From contig NZ_AP022673.1 in the NCBI RefSeq assembly GCF_013374115.1, positions 772,501 to 836,500 of the forward strand: 64,000 bases of DNA, in the 5' to 3' direction. The stretch is from Sphingomonas sp. HMP9 (lineage in GTDB: Bacteria > Pseudomonadota > Alphaproteobacteria > Sphingomonadales > Sphingomonadaceae). Below are positions 9,870 through 19,150 of the stretch, piece by piece (within the stretch, counting starts at the first letter, position 1; each line of letters begins with the position of its first letter). A model generated the notes under the pieces. That model ran no database searches and was not told the DNA's origin. It worked only from the letters and a program-made list of their open reading frames with translations. The position numbers and the translations under genes are program-made.

Positions 9870-10873
9870 GATTGGGCAGCGGTCTGAGCGCGCCGGTCCG
9901 CCGCTTCGCCCGCCATCGCGATCGCCGCGATCATCGCGCCCGGCTCTGCGAGATTCTTGCCAGCGATCGCGAACGCGGTGCCATGATCGGGCGACGTGCG
10001 CACGATCGGCAGGCCCAGCGTCATGTTCACGCCCTCGTCGAAATGGATCGTTTTCAAAGGTACCAATGCCTGATCGTGATAACAGCACATCACGACATCA
10101 TACGTGGCGCGCGCCCGCGGATGGAACATCGTATCGGCAGCAAACGGCCCGGACGCATCGATGCTTTCCTCGCGAAGAATGGCGATTGCCGGCGCGATGA
10201 TCTCGATCTCCTCACGCCCAAGCGCACCCTGTTCGCCGGCATGCGGATTGAACCCGGCAAAAGCGAGCCGCGGGTTCTGGATCCCGAAATTCTTCAACAA
10301 CCCGCGCGCCGTCGCGCGCGCCTTGGCGACGATCAGGTCGACCGTCAGCAGCGCGGAAACGTCCTTCAACGGCACGTGCGTCGTGATCGGCACGACCTTC
10401 AGCGACGGTCCGGCGAGCATCATCACCGCATTGTCGCCCGCCACGCCGTAGCGTTCGGCAACGAACTCGGTCTGCCCCGGATGGCTGAACCCGATCGCAT
10501 AGAGCTGTGACTTGGACACCGGCCCCGTCACGAGCGCGCGCGCGGCGCCAGTGCGAACGAGACCGACGGCAAGCTCGAGCGAATGCAGCGCACAGCGGGC
10601 ACCGTCCGCATCGGGCTCACCCGGTACGATCGCGCCGGCGTCACCAACGGTCAGCACCGGCAACGCATCGCCAAACACTGCCGCCGCCGCGCCTAGATCG
10701 GCGATCCGCGCGATCGGCCCGCTCCACACCCGCTCGATCGCCCGCGCATCGCCCACCGCGACGAATGGCGGCAGGCGATGCGCCTCGCGCGCATCCCATG
10801 CCTTCGCAATGATCTCGGGCCCGATCCCGGCAGGATCGCCCATCGACACCGCGAGCGGCGGGATGCGCGTCAT
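9866..10873 (-). CDS. pdxA: 4-hydroxythreonine-4-phosphate dehydrogenase
   Basis: NAD-dependent oxidation of 4-phosphohydroxy-L-threonine in DXP-dependent pyridoxal phosphate synthesis. It has 335 residues, normal for PdxA. The N-terminus reads [16 protein letters not shown], and metal/substrate motifs include the histidine in ITTHVPL, the GFNPHAGE segment and the C-terminal [12 protein letters not shown]. The ATG at 10873 lies seven bases after the surA stop; the longer open frame into surA is not used. Its stop overlaps the GTG of rsmA, so the two are translationally coupled. Confidence 0.95.
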   Translation of the reverse strand: MTRIPPLAVSMGDPAGIGPEIIAKAWDAREAHRLPPFVAVGDARAIERVWSGPIARIADLGAAAAVFGDALPVLTVGDAGAIVPGEPDADGARCALHSLELAVGLVRTGAARALVTGPVSKSQLYAIGFSHPGQTEFVAERYGVAGDNAVMMLAGPSLKVVPITTHVPLKDVSALLTVDLIVAKARATARGLLKNFGIQNPRLAFAGFNPHAGEQGALGREEIEIIAPAIAILREESIDASGPFAADTMFHPRARATYDVVMCCYHDQALVPLKTIHFDEGVNMTLGLPIVRTSPDHGTAFAIAGKNLAEPGAMIAAIAMAGEAADRRAQTAAQS

Positions 10874-10880
10874 GCTGCGA

Positions 10881-12353
10881 TCACCGATATTCGACCACGG
10901 CATCGCGCCGCAGATCGCGCAGCTTCTGCTGGGCGCGCAGATTGACGCGCTGCTGCTCGAGCTGCCCCTGGATCTGCTCGGAGTTGGGCACCGAACCGCC
11001 AGCCGCCTCGTCGCGTCCGCACAGCACCAGCGCGCGCACACCCTGTTCCGCGGACCCGAATGGCGGGCTCGACTCGCCGACCTGCAGCTTCAGCATCACT
11101 TCCTGGAGCTGCGGCGGGAGGTCGCGGATCCGGACCGTATCGTTATCGACCACGTCCGCGCCAATCCCTGCCGCGACCTTCTCGACCGTACCGCAGCCAC
11201 GCAACTCCTGCGTGGCCTTGGCGAATGCCTGCGCGCGCGCGCTGGCCTGCGCCTGATTGGTATTCGGCGGGAAACGCAACGTCAGCTGCTTCAGGCTGAG
11301 TTTCGCATCGCGCGGATCGGCGGTCAGCACCTGGCGCTTGTCGGTCAGATACAGGATCGAATAGCCACCCGATACTTCGATCGGTCCGGCAACCTGGCCC
11401 ACCTGCATCGTGGTCGCTGCCTCGGACAATGGCCCCGGCAGCGTCGCCGCACGGATCCAGCCAAGGTCGCCGCCGACCGCACGGGTCGAGGCCTCGGAGA
11501 ACTGGCGCGCATAATATTCGAACGGCTGCGCGCCCTTCTGGATTTCCTGCAGGATCTGCTTGGCGTTCGCATAGACCTGCTGGCTGTTCGCCGGGGTCGC
11601 CGCGAGATAGATTTCCTTGAGGTTGAACTCGTCGGTGCCCTTGGCGGCCTGGAGACGGTCGATGATCGACTTCACTTCCTCGTCGCCGACGTTGACGAAC
11701 GGCTCGACGCGGCGACGCAGATAGCGCTGCCAGGCGAGCTCGCCTTCGATCTGACGCTTGAGCGACCGCTCCGACGACCCGGAGTCGCGCAGGAATGCAC
11801 GCATCGCGACCGGCGTCCGGTTGAAGCGCTTCGACACCGCGTCATAGCTCTGATTCAACTCCGCCGGCGTGATCGTGATGTCCGCCGCCTTGGCTTCCTG
11901 GATCTGGAGTGTCTCGTCGATCAGCTGGCGCAGTACCTGGAGCTTGAGCCGCTCACGGTCCTCAGCCGACAGCTTCGCCTCGTTCGCCATCGCCACGAGC
12001 GAGACGCGCTGATCGACGTCCGTGCCGGTGATGACCGTATCGTTGACGATCGCGGTCGGCTTGCGGACGTTGGGATCGACCTTGCCGAAGATCTGCAGAT
12101 TGGTCGGGATGTCGAGGCCGGTATTGTCCGGCACGCTGCGGTCCTGAACCGTCTGGCCCGGCGCCGATGGTGCGGGGGCGGGCGCGGACTGCACCGGCGC
12201 AGGTCGCGGTGCGGGTCTGCGTTGGGCACCCTTGGGTGGCACGGCCTGCGCGATCGCGCTTGCCGCCAGCGCGGCCAGAACAACCGAACCGATCACACGG
12301 CCGCCACGCGCCGCCAGTCGAACATCATGCTTCAAGTGTCGGTATCCCATCAT
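10881..12353 (-). CDS. surA: Periplasmic chaperone / peptidyl-prolyl isomerase SurA
   Basis: Escorts unfolded outer-membrane proteins, including LptD, across the periplasm. It has 490 residues. A signal peptide (about 1-37, ending ASAIAQA) is followed by a long Pro/Ala-rich linker (about 38-75) that is not standard in E. coli SurA. Next come the N-terminal SurA chaperone domain, a PpiC-type rotamase domain (about 240-345, with FNLKEIYL and GGDLGWI) and a second, degenerate parvulin-like segment. It follows lptD in the operon with a 79-base gap. A second ATG one codon in is an equally possible start. Confidence 0.93.
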   Translation of the reverse strand: MMGYRHLKHDVRLAARGGRVIGSVVLAALAASAIAQAVPPKGAQRRPAPRPAPVQSAPAPAPSAPGQTVQDRSVPDNTGLDIPTNLQIFGKVDPNVRKPTAIVNDTVITGTDVDQRVSLVAMANEAKLSAEDRERLKLQVLRQLIDETLQIQEAKAADITITPAELNQSYDAVSKRFNRTPVAMRAFLRDSGSSERSLKRQIEGELAWQRYLRRRVEPFVNVGDEEVKSIIDRLQAAKGTDEFNLKEIYLAATPANSQQVYANAKQILQEIQKGAQPFEYYARQFSEASTRAVGGDLGWIRAATLPGPLSEAATTMQVGQVAGPIEVSGGYSILYLTDKRQVLTADPRDAKLSLKQLTLRFPPNTNQAQASARAQAFAKATQELRGCGTVEKVAAGIGADVVDNDTVRIRDLPPQLQEVMLKLQVGESSPPFGSAEQGVRALVLCGRDEAAGGSVPNSEQIQGQLEQQRVNLRAQQKLRDLRRDAVVEYR

Positions 12354-12432
12354 CGCATGTCGTAATCCGCACCGTCATTGCCATGACGACGCATATCCGG
12401 CGCGGTTTGCCTCAAAGTAGCTGAACGCGGGC

Positions 12433-14745
12433 TTAGCGGCCGAGGTTGGTGAAGGCCAGCGTCAACAGGAAGCTGTTGCCCTTCCGCGCGTCGCCCGTGT
12501 CGTTGTACGTCCGCCGCCAGGTCCCGCCGAGCCGTAGACAATCGTCCTCATACTGGACGCCCAGCCGGTGGCGGATCGGCGTGAAGCCGTCGCTGCGCGA
12601 CAGCGGATCTTCCGATGCGTTGGTCAGATCGACCACGCCCGAGCCAAACGCCGACCAGAACCGCGCGAACTGCACGCGGCCGGCGACGCGGACCTCCTCG
12701 CGGTCGCGCAGATCCTCGATCGAGGCATCGATGTTGCGGTTCAGCTTCAGATACCCGACCAGCACATAGGTCGCGCGCGAGCCGATCGTCGCGTCGACCT
12801 CGTTCCGCCGGATCGCGAAGCCATCCTTGTCGAGACGGTAGCGGTGGACGATCGAGACGAAGTCGCGGAACCGAAGCTCGCTGCGCCCGACGATATCAGA
12901 GAACCGGTCGCTGAGGCCCGTGCCGTCGGGCAGGATCGTCGGCCGCAGATCGAGACGGTAGCTCTGGCCAACATTGGTCGTGAAGGTGATGCCCGGCAGG
13001 TCGAGCGCCCATTCGCCACCATAGGTGACGCGCGACGAATCCTCGAACCGGTCATAGCCCGCGAACCGGTTCAGCGAGAACAGGTTGGTGTCATCGAGAT
13101 CGACGGCGCGCGAGTCCTCGTTCGGCAGTGAGAGGTTGGCGACCTTGGGTGCGGCGACGAACTGCACCTGCGGCGTAAAGCGTTGCGTACCCCCCAGGAA
13201 CGTGCCGATGAACGGCCATTTCACGTCCACCGCCGCCGCACCGATGGCGCGCTGGCGGAAGCCGCCGAACCCGCGATAGGTGGGGTTGATCGTCGAATCG
13301 ATTTCGTTGCTATTGTACAGGTCGCCCCGCGCGAAGGCGGTGAACGTCACCTCCTGGCCCCAGTTGGTCAGGCGACGCAGGTCCCATTGGAGGCTTGCGA
13401 ACGCCCGCTGCGTGTCCTGGCCGTCGGTACGGGTCAGCGCGAGCGTGTTCAGCTGCAACTGGAACCGACCGCCGACAAGGCCGTCGTCGAACCGCTTGCG
13501 GTAATCGATCTCGGGCAGCGCGATCGGCTGCTCCCCCTGCCGGTCGTTGACGCGCAAGGTCTGGGCATACCAGCCGCTCAGCGAGAAATAGCTGCTGTCG
13601 TCGATCCGCTCCAGGCTCGCCGTCGTGCGCAACCGGTCGTCGCGCGAGATATCGTAGCGACGCAGGAACGTCCGGTCGGTCGTCAGGCGCAGCGAACCGC
13701 TCGCGGTCCAGTTCGGGGTCAACTGGTATCGCGCCATGCCGTCGATATAGCCGCGAAACGCCATGCTGGTATCGGTCGGGGTGGCGGTCGTGAGATCGTC
13801 GCTGCGTCGGCTCTCGGTCGCATAGGCGCGAATCTTGAACGCACCCTTGGAATTGAGCGCGGAATAATCGACCTGCGCCATCGGCAGCACGCTGCTGTAG
13901 ATATGCGGCGTGATGACCAGCCCCTGGTTCGGGGCAAGTTTCCAGTAATAGGGAACGCTGACTTCGACGCCGTTCACGCGACTATAGCCACCGTTCGGCG
14001 AGAGCAGGCCGCTGTCGCTGCCGCCACCGACCGGGTTCGAGAATTCGGGGAGCGGCAGGCTCGGCAGGCCGAACAGGTGAAGCCGGGCGCCCTTGTAGAA
14101 GATGCGCTTTCGCTCGGGGCGATAGGTGACGCGGACCGCAGTGATCTTCCACGTCGGTTCCTTCGGGCAACCGGCGGTGTTGGTGACGCTGCATGGCGTG
14201 TAGGCGGCGGTCTTGAGGTTGACCGTGCCATCGGCATCGCGCGTGCCCTGCTGCGCGGCAAGGCGGCCGCCCTGTTCGAGCACGACGAGCATGTTGTCGA
14301 CCACGCCGTCCTTCAGCGAATCGGTCAGGTTGATCTCGTCGCCGTACGCGATGTCGCCTTCGGGGTTGGTGACCGCGATGTTGCCGGTCGCGACGACCTT
14401 GCCGGTCTTGCGGTCCCACACGACCTTGTCGGCGCGCAGGCGGCTGCCTTGGCGGAACATGCGGACTTCACCGGTCGCTGTGACGATGTCGGTGTTGGTG
14501 TTATATTCGAGCGTCGTCGAGCTGAACTGCACCTGGTCGTCGGCGGGCGTCGTTGTCGACGCATTGGCGACCGGTGGGTCCTGCACCGGCGGCGCGACCG
14601 GGCGGTTCTGGAAATCCTGGGCATGCACGGGTGAGGTCGCCAGTCCGCACGCCAGCGCGAGCGAAACGGCACAACCCGTCAAAAGGTCGATACGCAACAC
14701 GATCCGAACCAACCCCTTTGGCACTGGGCAGCCGTTTGCCGCCAT
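12433..14745 (-). CDS. lptD: LPS-assembly outer-membrane protein LptD
   Basis: Beta-barrel that inserts lipopolysaccharide (or the sphingomonad glycosphingolipid equivalent) into the outer leaflet of the outer membrane. It has 770 residues. A signal peptide (about 1-43, ending SPVHAQ) is followed by an OstA/LptA-like jellyroll (about 70-200, with VQFSSTTLEYNTNTDIV and repeated TGxxxxT/N strands) and a large C-terminal beta-barrel rich in alternating aromatic strands. Cysteines occur in TPCSVTNTAGC and DDCLRLGG, consistent with disulfide locking. It is first gene of the operon with surA. Sphingomonads replace classical LPS with glycosphingolipids, so the in vivo substrate may differ; that is inference. 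Confidence 0.94.
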   Translation of the reverse strand: MAANGCPVPKGLVRIVLRIDLLTGCAVSLALACGLATSPVHAQDFQNRPVAPPVQDPPVANASTTTPADDQVQFSSTTLEYNTNTDIVTATGEVRMFRQGSRLRADKVVWDRKTGKVVATGNIAVTNPEGDIAYGDEINLTDSLKDGVVDNMLVVLEQGGRLAAQQGTRDADGTVNLKTAAYTPCSVTNTAGCPKEPTWKITAVRVTYRPERKRIFYKGARLHLFGLPSLPLPEFSNPVGGGSDSGLLSPNGGYSRVNGVEVSVPYYWKLAPNQGLVITPHIYSSVLPMAQVDYSALNSKGAFKIRAYATESRRSDDLTTATPTDTSMAFRGYIDGMARYQLTPNWTASGSLRLTTDRTFLRRYDISRDDRLRTTASLERIDDSSYFSLSGWYAQTLRVNDRQGEQPIALPEIDYRKRFDDGLVGGRFQLQLNTLALTRTDGQDTQRAFASLQWDLRRLTNWGQEVTFTAFARGDLYNSNEIDSTINPTYRGFGGFRQRAIGAAAVDVKWPFIGTFLGGTQRFTPQVQFVAAPKVANLSLPNEDSRAVDLDDTNLFSLNRFAGYDRFEDSSRVTYGGEWALDLPGITFTTNVGQSYRLDLRPTILPDGTGLSDRFSDIVGRSELRFRDFVSIVHRYRLDKDGFAIRRNEVDATIGSRATYVLVGYLKLNRNIDASIEDLRDREEVRVAGRVQFARFWSAFGSGVVDLTNASEDPLSRSDGFTPIRHRLGVQYEDDCLRLGGTWRRTYNDTGDARKGNSFLLTLAFTNLGR

Positions 14746-14778
14746 ATCGCCCGCCTATCGCATCACCGGGGCTTCGCT

Positions 14779-14803
14779 GCAATCGCATCCCGCAATCGCA
14801 TCC
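14779..14803. repeat. Tandem direct repeat in the lptD/pepA divergent gap
   Basis: GCAATCGCATCC occurs twice, at 14779-14790 and 14792-14803. A partial third copy, GCTGCAATC, lies at 14813-14821, matching the bases around the first unit. The repeats sit between the lptD start and the pepA start and could be a regulator-binding array for either promoter. Confidence 0.4.
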
Positions 14804-14916
14804 CAGCGTGTCGCTGCAATCATCGGGCGTTGACGGGCCGCACCTTGCTTTGCCGGACGCGCGTCATCAACTTATGGCGTACGCACATCCGTTCAAAAGC
14901 TTCCCGAGGTTTCTCC

Positions 14917-16392
14917 ATGCAGATCGTCTTCGCCCCGACCGTTCCCGCCAACGCGTCCATCCTCGCCGTCCCCGTCGCGAAGGACGGCGTGGCGAAGATC
15001 AAGTGGAGCGCGATCGGCGGCGATGTCGAAGCGGTGGCGACGAGCGCAGCGACTGCCGCGCGCTTCGCGGGCGAGGCGGGATCGGTCGTCGAGCTGTTCG
15101 TGCCGGTCGACGGCGCGGTTCGCCAGGTTCTGCTCGTCGGGGTCGGCGCTGGTGAGACCGGCGACTGGGAGAAGGCCGGCGGTGCGATCACCGCACGCCT
15201 GCTGACCTCGGGCGCGACGTCGGTCGCCGCCGATCTCTCGGCCGGCGCCACGCCGACCGCGAAGACCGCTGCGCACTTCGCCGCCGCCGCAGTCCAGCGC
15301 GCATGGCGCTACGACACATACCGCACCAAGCTCGCCGAGACGTCGAAGCCGACGCTGACGGAGATCACCATCGCCGGCGCGCCGGACGGCACCGATGCGG
15401 CCTGGCACGAGGTGGCCGCGGTCACCGGCGGTCTCGACCTGACGCGCTGGCTGGTTACGTCGCCGCCGAACGTCGTCTACCCCGAGAGCTTCGTCGAGAA
15501 GGTGACGAAGGAGGTCGAAGGGCTCGGGCTCGAGATCACCGTGCTCGACGAGGCGCAGATGACCGAACTCGGCATGGGCTCGCTGCTCGGCGTCAGCCAG
15601 GGTTCGCGGCGTGAGGCGCGCATTCTCGCGCTCAAGTGGAACGGGGCAGGGGACGATGCGCCGACGCTCGCATTCGTCGGCAAGGGCGTGACGTTCGATT
15701 CGGGCGGCATCTCGATCAAGCCCGGCGCGGGCATGGAAGACATGAAGTGGGACATGGGCGGTGCCGGCGCGGTCGCGGGCGCGATGAAGGCGATCGCCTC
15801 GCGGAAGGCCAAGGCCAACGTCGTCGGCGTGATGGGTCTGGTCGAGAACATGCCCGACGGTGCCGCGTTGCGTCCGAGCGACGTCATCACGTCGATGTCC
15901 GGCCAGACGATCGAGGTGCTCAACACCGACGCCGAGGGGCGGCTCGTGCTGTGCGATTGCGTCACCTGGGTGCAGCAGGCGTACAAGCCGACGACGATCG
16001 TCGATCTCGCCACCCTGACCGGCGCGATGATCGTCGCGCTCGGCACCGAGAATGGCGGCATTTTCGCCAATGACGATGCGCTGGCCGACCAGCTGATCGC
16101 GGCGGGCAAGGCCACCGGCGACACGCTCTGGCGTTTCCCGCTGTCGCCCGCCTACGACAAGCTGATCGACTCGCCGATCGCCGACATGAAGAACGTCGGC
16201 CCACGCGGCGCCGGTTCGATCACCGCGGCGCAGTTCATCAAGCGCTTCGTCGACGAGGGCGTGAAGTGGGCGCATCTCGACATCGCCGGCATGGTCTGGT
16301 CCGAAAAGCCGGGGACGAACCACGACAAGGGCGCGACCGGCTACGGTGTGCGCCTGCTCGACCAGTTCGTCGCTGACAATTTCGAGGGCTGA
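14917..16392 (+). CDS. pepA: Leucyl aminopeptidase, M17 family
   Basis: Cytosolic, hexameric, two-metal aminopeptidase removing N-terminal residues from peptides. It has 491 residues. The signature NTDAEGRL is at residues 336-343. Other metal and substrate ligands appear in GKGVTFDSGGISIK and MKWDMGGAGAV. The start ATG at 14917 follows CGAGGT at eight bases and begins MQIVFAPTV; an upstream in-frame ATG (14830) adds only non-conserved residues. PepA homologues can double as DNA-binding proteins (XerA role), but nothing here shows that. It is followed by a palindromic repeat, then holC. Confidence 0.95.
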   Translation: MQIVFAPTVPANASILAVPVAKDGVAKIKWSAIGGDVEAVATSAATAARFAGEAGSVVELFVPVDGAVRQVLLVGVGAGETGDWEKAGGAITARLLTSGATSVAADLSAGATPTAKTAAHFAAAAVQRAWRYDTYRTKLAETSKPTLTEITIAGAPDGTDAAWHEVAAVTGGLDLTRWLVTSPPNVVYPESFVEKVTKEVEGLGLEITVLDEAQMTELGMGSLLGVSQGSRREARILALKWNGAGDDAPTLAFVGKGVTFDSGGISIKPGAGMEDMKWDMGGAGAVAGAMKAIASRKAKANVVGVMGLVENMPDGAALRPSDVITSMSGQTIEVLNTDAEGRLVLCDCVTWVQQAYKPTTIVDLATLTGAMIVALGTENGGIFANDDALADQLIAAGKATGDTLWRFPLSPAYDKLIDSPIADMKNVGPRGAGSITAAQFIKRFVDEGVKWAHLDIAGMVWSEKPGTNHDKGATGYGVRLLDQFVADNFEG

Positions 16393-16405
16393 GCCTGCAA
16401 ATAAT

Positions 16406-16527
16406 CCTCCCCCGCCAGGGGGAGGTGGCGCGGCTCAGCCGTGACGGAGGGGGAGGATACGAAACGTCTGGTTCGTGTCCTCCCCCTCCGTCAGCCTTTG
16501 GCTGCCACCTCCCCCTGGCGGGGGAGG
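16406..16527. repeat. Long palindrome, CCTCCCCCGCCAGGGGGAGG family (copy 1)
   Basis: The left arm CCTCCCCCGCCAGGGGGAGG and the right arm CCTCCCCCTGGCGGGGGAGG are each self-complementary and also pair with each other. The middle contains CTCAGCC / GGCTG and GGAGGGGGAGGATAC / GTCCTCCCCCTCC segments. A second copy is at 26499-26615. It lies between pepA and holC on the same strand, so it would be transcribed in the message if they are co-transcribed. Confidence 0.8.
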
Positions 16528-16544
16528 AATGATAGGGGGCATCC

Positions 16545-16991
16545 ATGCAGGTCGATTTCTACCACCTCACCAGCCCTCTCGACCGCGTCCTCCCGCGGAT
16601 CGCCGAGCGCATCGTGGCAACCGGCGGTCGCCTGCTGATCGTGGCCGAACCGCAGGAGCAGCGCGTCGCCCTCGATCGTCTGCTCTGGTCCTACGCGCCC
16701 GAGAGCTTCCTCCCCCACGCCCAGGCGGGCAGCGCCGACGACGCGGCCCAACCCGTTCTCATTGCAGACGACATAACCGAAGCCGCGCCCGCCAATGCGG
16801 CCCGTAACGTCGCAGTGGTTGACGGGCGTTGGCGCGATCATGTCCTGACCTTCGACCGCGCCTTCCATATCTTCGACGATGAAGCGATCCGCGAAGCGCG
16901 GCTGGCGTGGAAGGCGCTCGCCGATCGCGACGGGGTAGAACGCCGCTACTGGAAGCAGAACGACTCAGGCCGTTGGGAACAGGCAGCGTAG
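16545..16991 (+). CDS. holC: DNA polymerase III chi subunit
   Basis: Clamp-loader accessory subunit that bridges the Pol III holoenzyme to single-strand-binding protein. It has 148 residues. The N-terminus MQVDFYHLTSPLDRVLPRI and the core segment RLLWSYAPESFLPH with HVLTFDRAF match the HolC fold. Alphaproteobacterial HolC proteins are divergent but share these blocks. The C-terminal segment ERRYWKQNDSGRWEQ is typical of the alphaproteobacterial form. It lies between pepA and ndk on the same strand, a neighbourhood seen in related genomes. It was assigned from sequence motifs without alignment. Confidence 0.88.
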   Translation: MQVDFYHLTSPLDRVLPRIAERIVATGGRLLIVAEPQEQRVALDRLLWSYAPESFLPHAQAGSADDAAQPVLIADDITEAAPANAARNVAVVDGRWRDHVLTFDRAFHIFDDEAIREARLAWKALADRDGVERRYWKQNDSGRWEQAA

Positions 16992-17081
16992 GCGGAACGT
17001 CCCGCGCAGGTTGCTTTAGGACCGATCCGCGCCTAAGCGCCGCGCATCCTATTACCGTCAACACAGGAGCCCGTGACCATC

Positions 17082-17504
17082 ATGGCCGCGAACCGTACCT
17101 TTTCGATCATCAAGCCCGACGCAACCCGCCGCAACCTGACCGGTGCGGTCACCAAGATGCTCGAGGAAGCCGGCTTGCGCGTCGTCGCTTCGAAGCGCAT
17201 CCAGATGACCCGCGAGCAGGCCGAAGGCTTCTACGCGGTCCACAAGGAGCGTCCGTTCTTCGGCGAACTCGTGTCGTTCATGATCTCGGGCCCGGTCGTG
17301 GTCCAGGTTCTTGAAGGCGAGAACGCGATGCAGCGTAACCGCGACATCATGGGCGCCACCAACCCCGCCAACGCAGACGCCGGCACGATCCGCAAGGAAC
17401 TCGCCGAGTCGATCGAAGCGAATTCGGTACATGGGTCGGATTCGGACGAGAATGCCGAGATCGAGATCGCGTACTTCTTCAAGCCCGAAGAGATCGTCGG
17501 CTAA
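17082..17504 (+). CDS. ndk: Nucleoside-diphosphate kinase
   Basis: Transfers the gamma-phosphate of ATP to nucleoside diphosphates through a phosphohistidine. It has 140 residues. The active-site histidine is His117 in VHGSDS, and the N-terminus [16 protein letters not shown] is invariant-like. Two starts are possible: GTG at 17073, which lies very close to AGGAG, and ATG at 17082, which gives the conserved family length; I chose the latter. The stop overlaps the start of the acetyltransferase gene by one base (TAATG). Confidence 0.95.
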   Translation: MAANRTFSIIKPDATRRNLTGAVTKMLEEAGLRVVASKRIQMTREQAEGFYAVHKERPFFGELVSFMISGPVVVQVLEGENAMQRNRDIMGATNPANADAGTIRKELAESIEANSVHGSDSDENAEIEIAYFFKPEEIVG

Positions 17505-18022
17505 TGACCTGGCGGATGCGGCGGGCTGGGCCGGGCGATGCGCCCGCGCTGTCACTCGTCGCATTCGCCACGTTTCTCGAGACCTACGCGACCGTGCTGA
17601 CCGGGGCCGACATCGTCGCCCACTGCACGACGAAGAACAGCATCGCCACGTTCGACGCGTGGCTCGATGATCCCGCGACGATCGTCACGATCGCGGAGTA
17701 TGAGCCCGGCCATGCGCCGATCGGCTACACGGTGCTCACCGCGCCGGACTTTCCGATTCCGATCGGCCCAGGCGATATCGAACTCCGTCGCATCTATCTG
17801 ATGAATGAGGCGCAGGGCACCGGCCTTGGCGCCGCGCTGATGACGCAAGCACTTGAGGATGCCGCTGACGCTGGCCGCAATCGCGTCCTGCTGGGCGTGT
17901 GGGAGGGTAACATGCGCGCGCGGGCCTTCTACGACCGCCACGGGTACGCAGTAATCGGCGCGCGGCAGTTCACGGTCGGGACGACGCTCCACGAAGACCC
18001 GGTCTACGCGCGGTCCGTTTGA
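17504..18022 (+). CDS. GNAT-family N-acetyltransferase
   Basis: Acetyl-CoA-dependent N-acetyltransferase of unknown substrate. It has 172 residues. The acetyl-CoA pyrophosphate-binding loop is QGTGLGAALM (about residues 105-114), preceded by the beta4 strand ELRRIYLMNEA and followed by NRVLLGVWEGNMRARAFYDRHGY, the usual C-terminal GNAT strand-helix. It is translationally coupled to ndk (TAATG), so it is made with it. The coupling does not identify the substrate. Related proteins are often annotated as protease synthase/sporulation regulator PaiA-like. Confidence 0.88.
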   Translation: MTWRMRRAGPGDAPALSLVAFATFLETYATVLTGADIVAHCTTKNSIATFDAWLDDPATIVTIAEYEPGHAPIGYTVLTAPDFPIPIGPGDIELRRIYLMNEAQGTGLGAALMTQALEDAADAGRNRVLLGVWEGNMRARAFYDRHGYAVIGARQFTVGTTLHEDPVYARSV

Positions 18023-18056
18023 GCGGGTCAGACAAGCAGTGAATTGAAACTGCTAC

Positions 18057-18158
18057 CACCCCGGCGAAGGCCGGGGCCCAGTTGGCAAGGCTGTCGTAAC
18101 AGCGCGACGTACTCCGTTAGCGGCGTTTCCCAACTGGGCCCCGGCCTCCGCCGGGGTG
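18057..18158. repeat. Long imperfect palindrome, CCGGCGAAGGCCGGGG family (copy 2)
   Basis: The left arm CACCCCGGCGAAGGCCGGGG, extended by CCCAGTTGG, pairs with CCAACTGGG followed by CCCCGGCCTCCGCCGGGGTG. The stem is nearly perfect over 29 bases on each side of a loop of about 45 bases. It sits between the convergent GNAT gene and the hypothetical at 18183, and is related to the element at 8900. Confidence 0.8.
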
Positions 18159-18182
18159 ATGCAACTGGGAGAATACGACGGC

Positions 18183-18788
18183 TCAAACCGCCGGCTTCTC
18201 CCGCGCCCAGATCGCATCGAGCTTCGCCTGGTCGCCACCACGCTGGCGAACGCGCAAACCCTCCAGCTTCAGCGCACGGCCGCGCAGCATCCGGCCCTCG
18301 GTCTTCCAGATCACGTCGTAGATCCCGCTCGCCGACCGAGTCGTGTCACCATCGAAATACCGCACGCTGACCAGCACCGGCAACCGCCCCGCACGGTCAT
18401 CCGAACCGCCATCCGTCAGCTTCAGCAACGGTGCCGAAAACCACGACCCCTCGATGACCGGCTCCGCCGGCGGCCGCTGTGCCGAGACGCCGAGCGCGCG
18501 GGGGAAGGTGATCGTCACATCCTGAAGATCGTGCCGCGCATCCTTGAGCAACAGCGTGTCGCCGCCATCCTGCACGATCGCCGACAGGTCGATCCGAGAG
18601 CGTTCGCGCACAGCGCTCGACTGCGCCGCGATCTTGTCGGCCTCGTCGGCTCGGTGTTCGGACCAGTTCGTCCACAGCGTCAGCGCGGCGATCAGCACGC
18701 CCGCGACCGCGACGACCTCGGCCAGCGTCACCCAGCGGCGGCGGGTAGCAGCGGCTTCGCGGCGTTCGTTCGGACTCTCGGTGCTCAT
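18183..18788 (-). CDS. Membrane-anchored hypothetical protein
   Basis: I do not recognise a family with a known function. It has 201 residues. A charged N-terminal stretch (STESPNERREAAATRR) precedes one transmembrane helix (about residues 20-42, WVTLAEVVAVAGVLIAALTLW). A soluble domain of about 155 residues follows, beta-rich by eye (LPVLVSVRYFDGDTTRSASGIYDVIW). A predicted N-in orientation would place this domain in the periplasm. The start ATG at 18788 overlaps the stop of the MmcQ/YjbR gene by four bases (ATGA), making it the last gene of the purM-purN unit. The longer upstream open frame is non-coding. Confidence 0.75.
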   Translation of the reverse strand: MSTESPNERREAAATRRRWVTLAEVVAVAGVLIAALTLWTNWSEHRADEADKIAAQSSAVRERSRIDLSAIVQDGGDTLLLKDARHDLQDVTITFPRALGVSAQRPPAEPVIEGSWFSAPLLKLTDGGSDDRAGRLPVLVSVRYFDGDTTRSASGIYDVIWKTEGRMLRGRALKLEGLRVRQRGGDQAKLDAIWAREKPAV

Positions 18789-19150
18789 CGTCCGCCGGCT
18801 TCCAGCAGGCGGGCAGGGGCGGCGAGTTCCCAACTGCGGGCGATCCGGTCCTCGACCAGCGCCCAGTCGGGATCGCCGGCGAGCGTCATGCCGACCCACC
18901 CGCTCGAGGCGAGATAGGCGGGGCTCGAATAGACGGCGGGGTTCGCCTCGATCAGCATCGCCTGTTCGTCGCTGCCACCGGTCTTCACGCACACCAACGT
19001 CAACCCATCGCCGTGATAATCGGCGCGAAACTGCGCGAACTGCTTGCCCGCAACGAAGAAGGTCGGCTGGCCGTGCGACACGGTCTCCTCGGTCTCGGGC
19101 AGGGCGAGCGCGGCTGCACGCACGCGGTCGAGGGGGGACATATCGGTCAT
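18785..19150 (-). CDS. MmcQ/YjbR-like small protein
   Basis: It has 121 residues and the MmcQ/YjbR (CyaY-like double-wing) pattern: PETEETVSHGQPTFFVAGKQFAQF near the N-terminus, VCVKTGGSDEQAMLI in the middle and the SSGWVGMTL...DWALVEDRIARSW segment at the C-terminus. The fold is often described as DNA-binding, but biological function is unestablished. Its start overlaps the purN stop (ATGA) and its stop overlaps the start of the next hypothetical (ATGA), so it is embedded in the purine operon by tight coupling. Confidence 0.85.
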   Translation of the reverse strand: MTDMSPLDRVRAAALALPETEETVSHGQPTFFVAGKQFAQFRADYHGDGLTLVCVKTGGSDEQAMLIEANPAVYSSPAYLASSGWVGMTLAGDPDWALVEDRIARSWELAAPARLLEAGGR

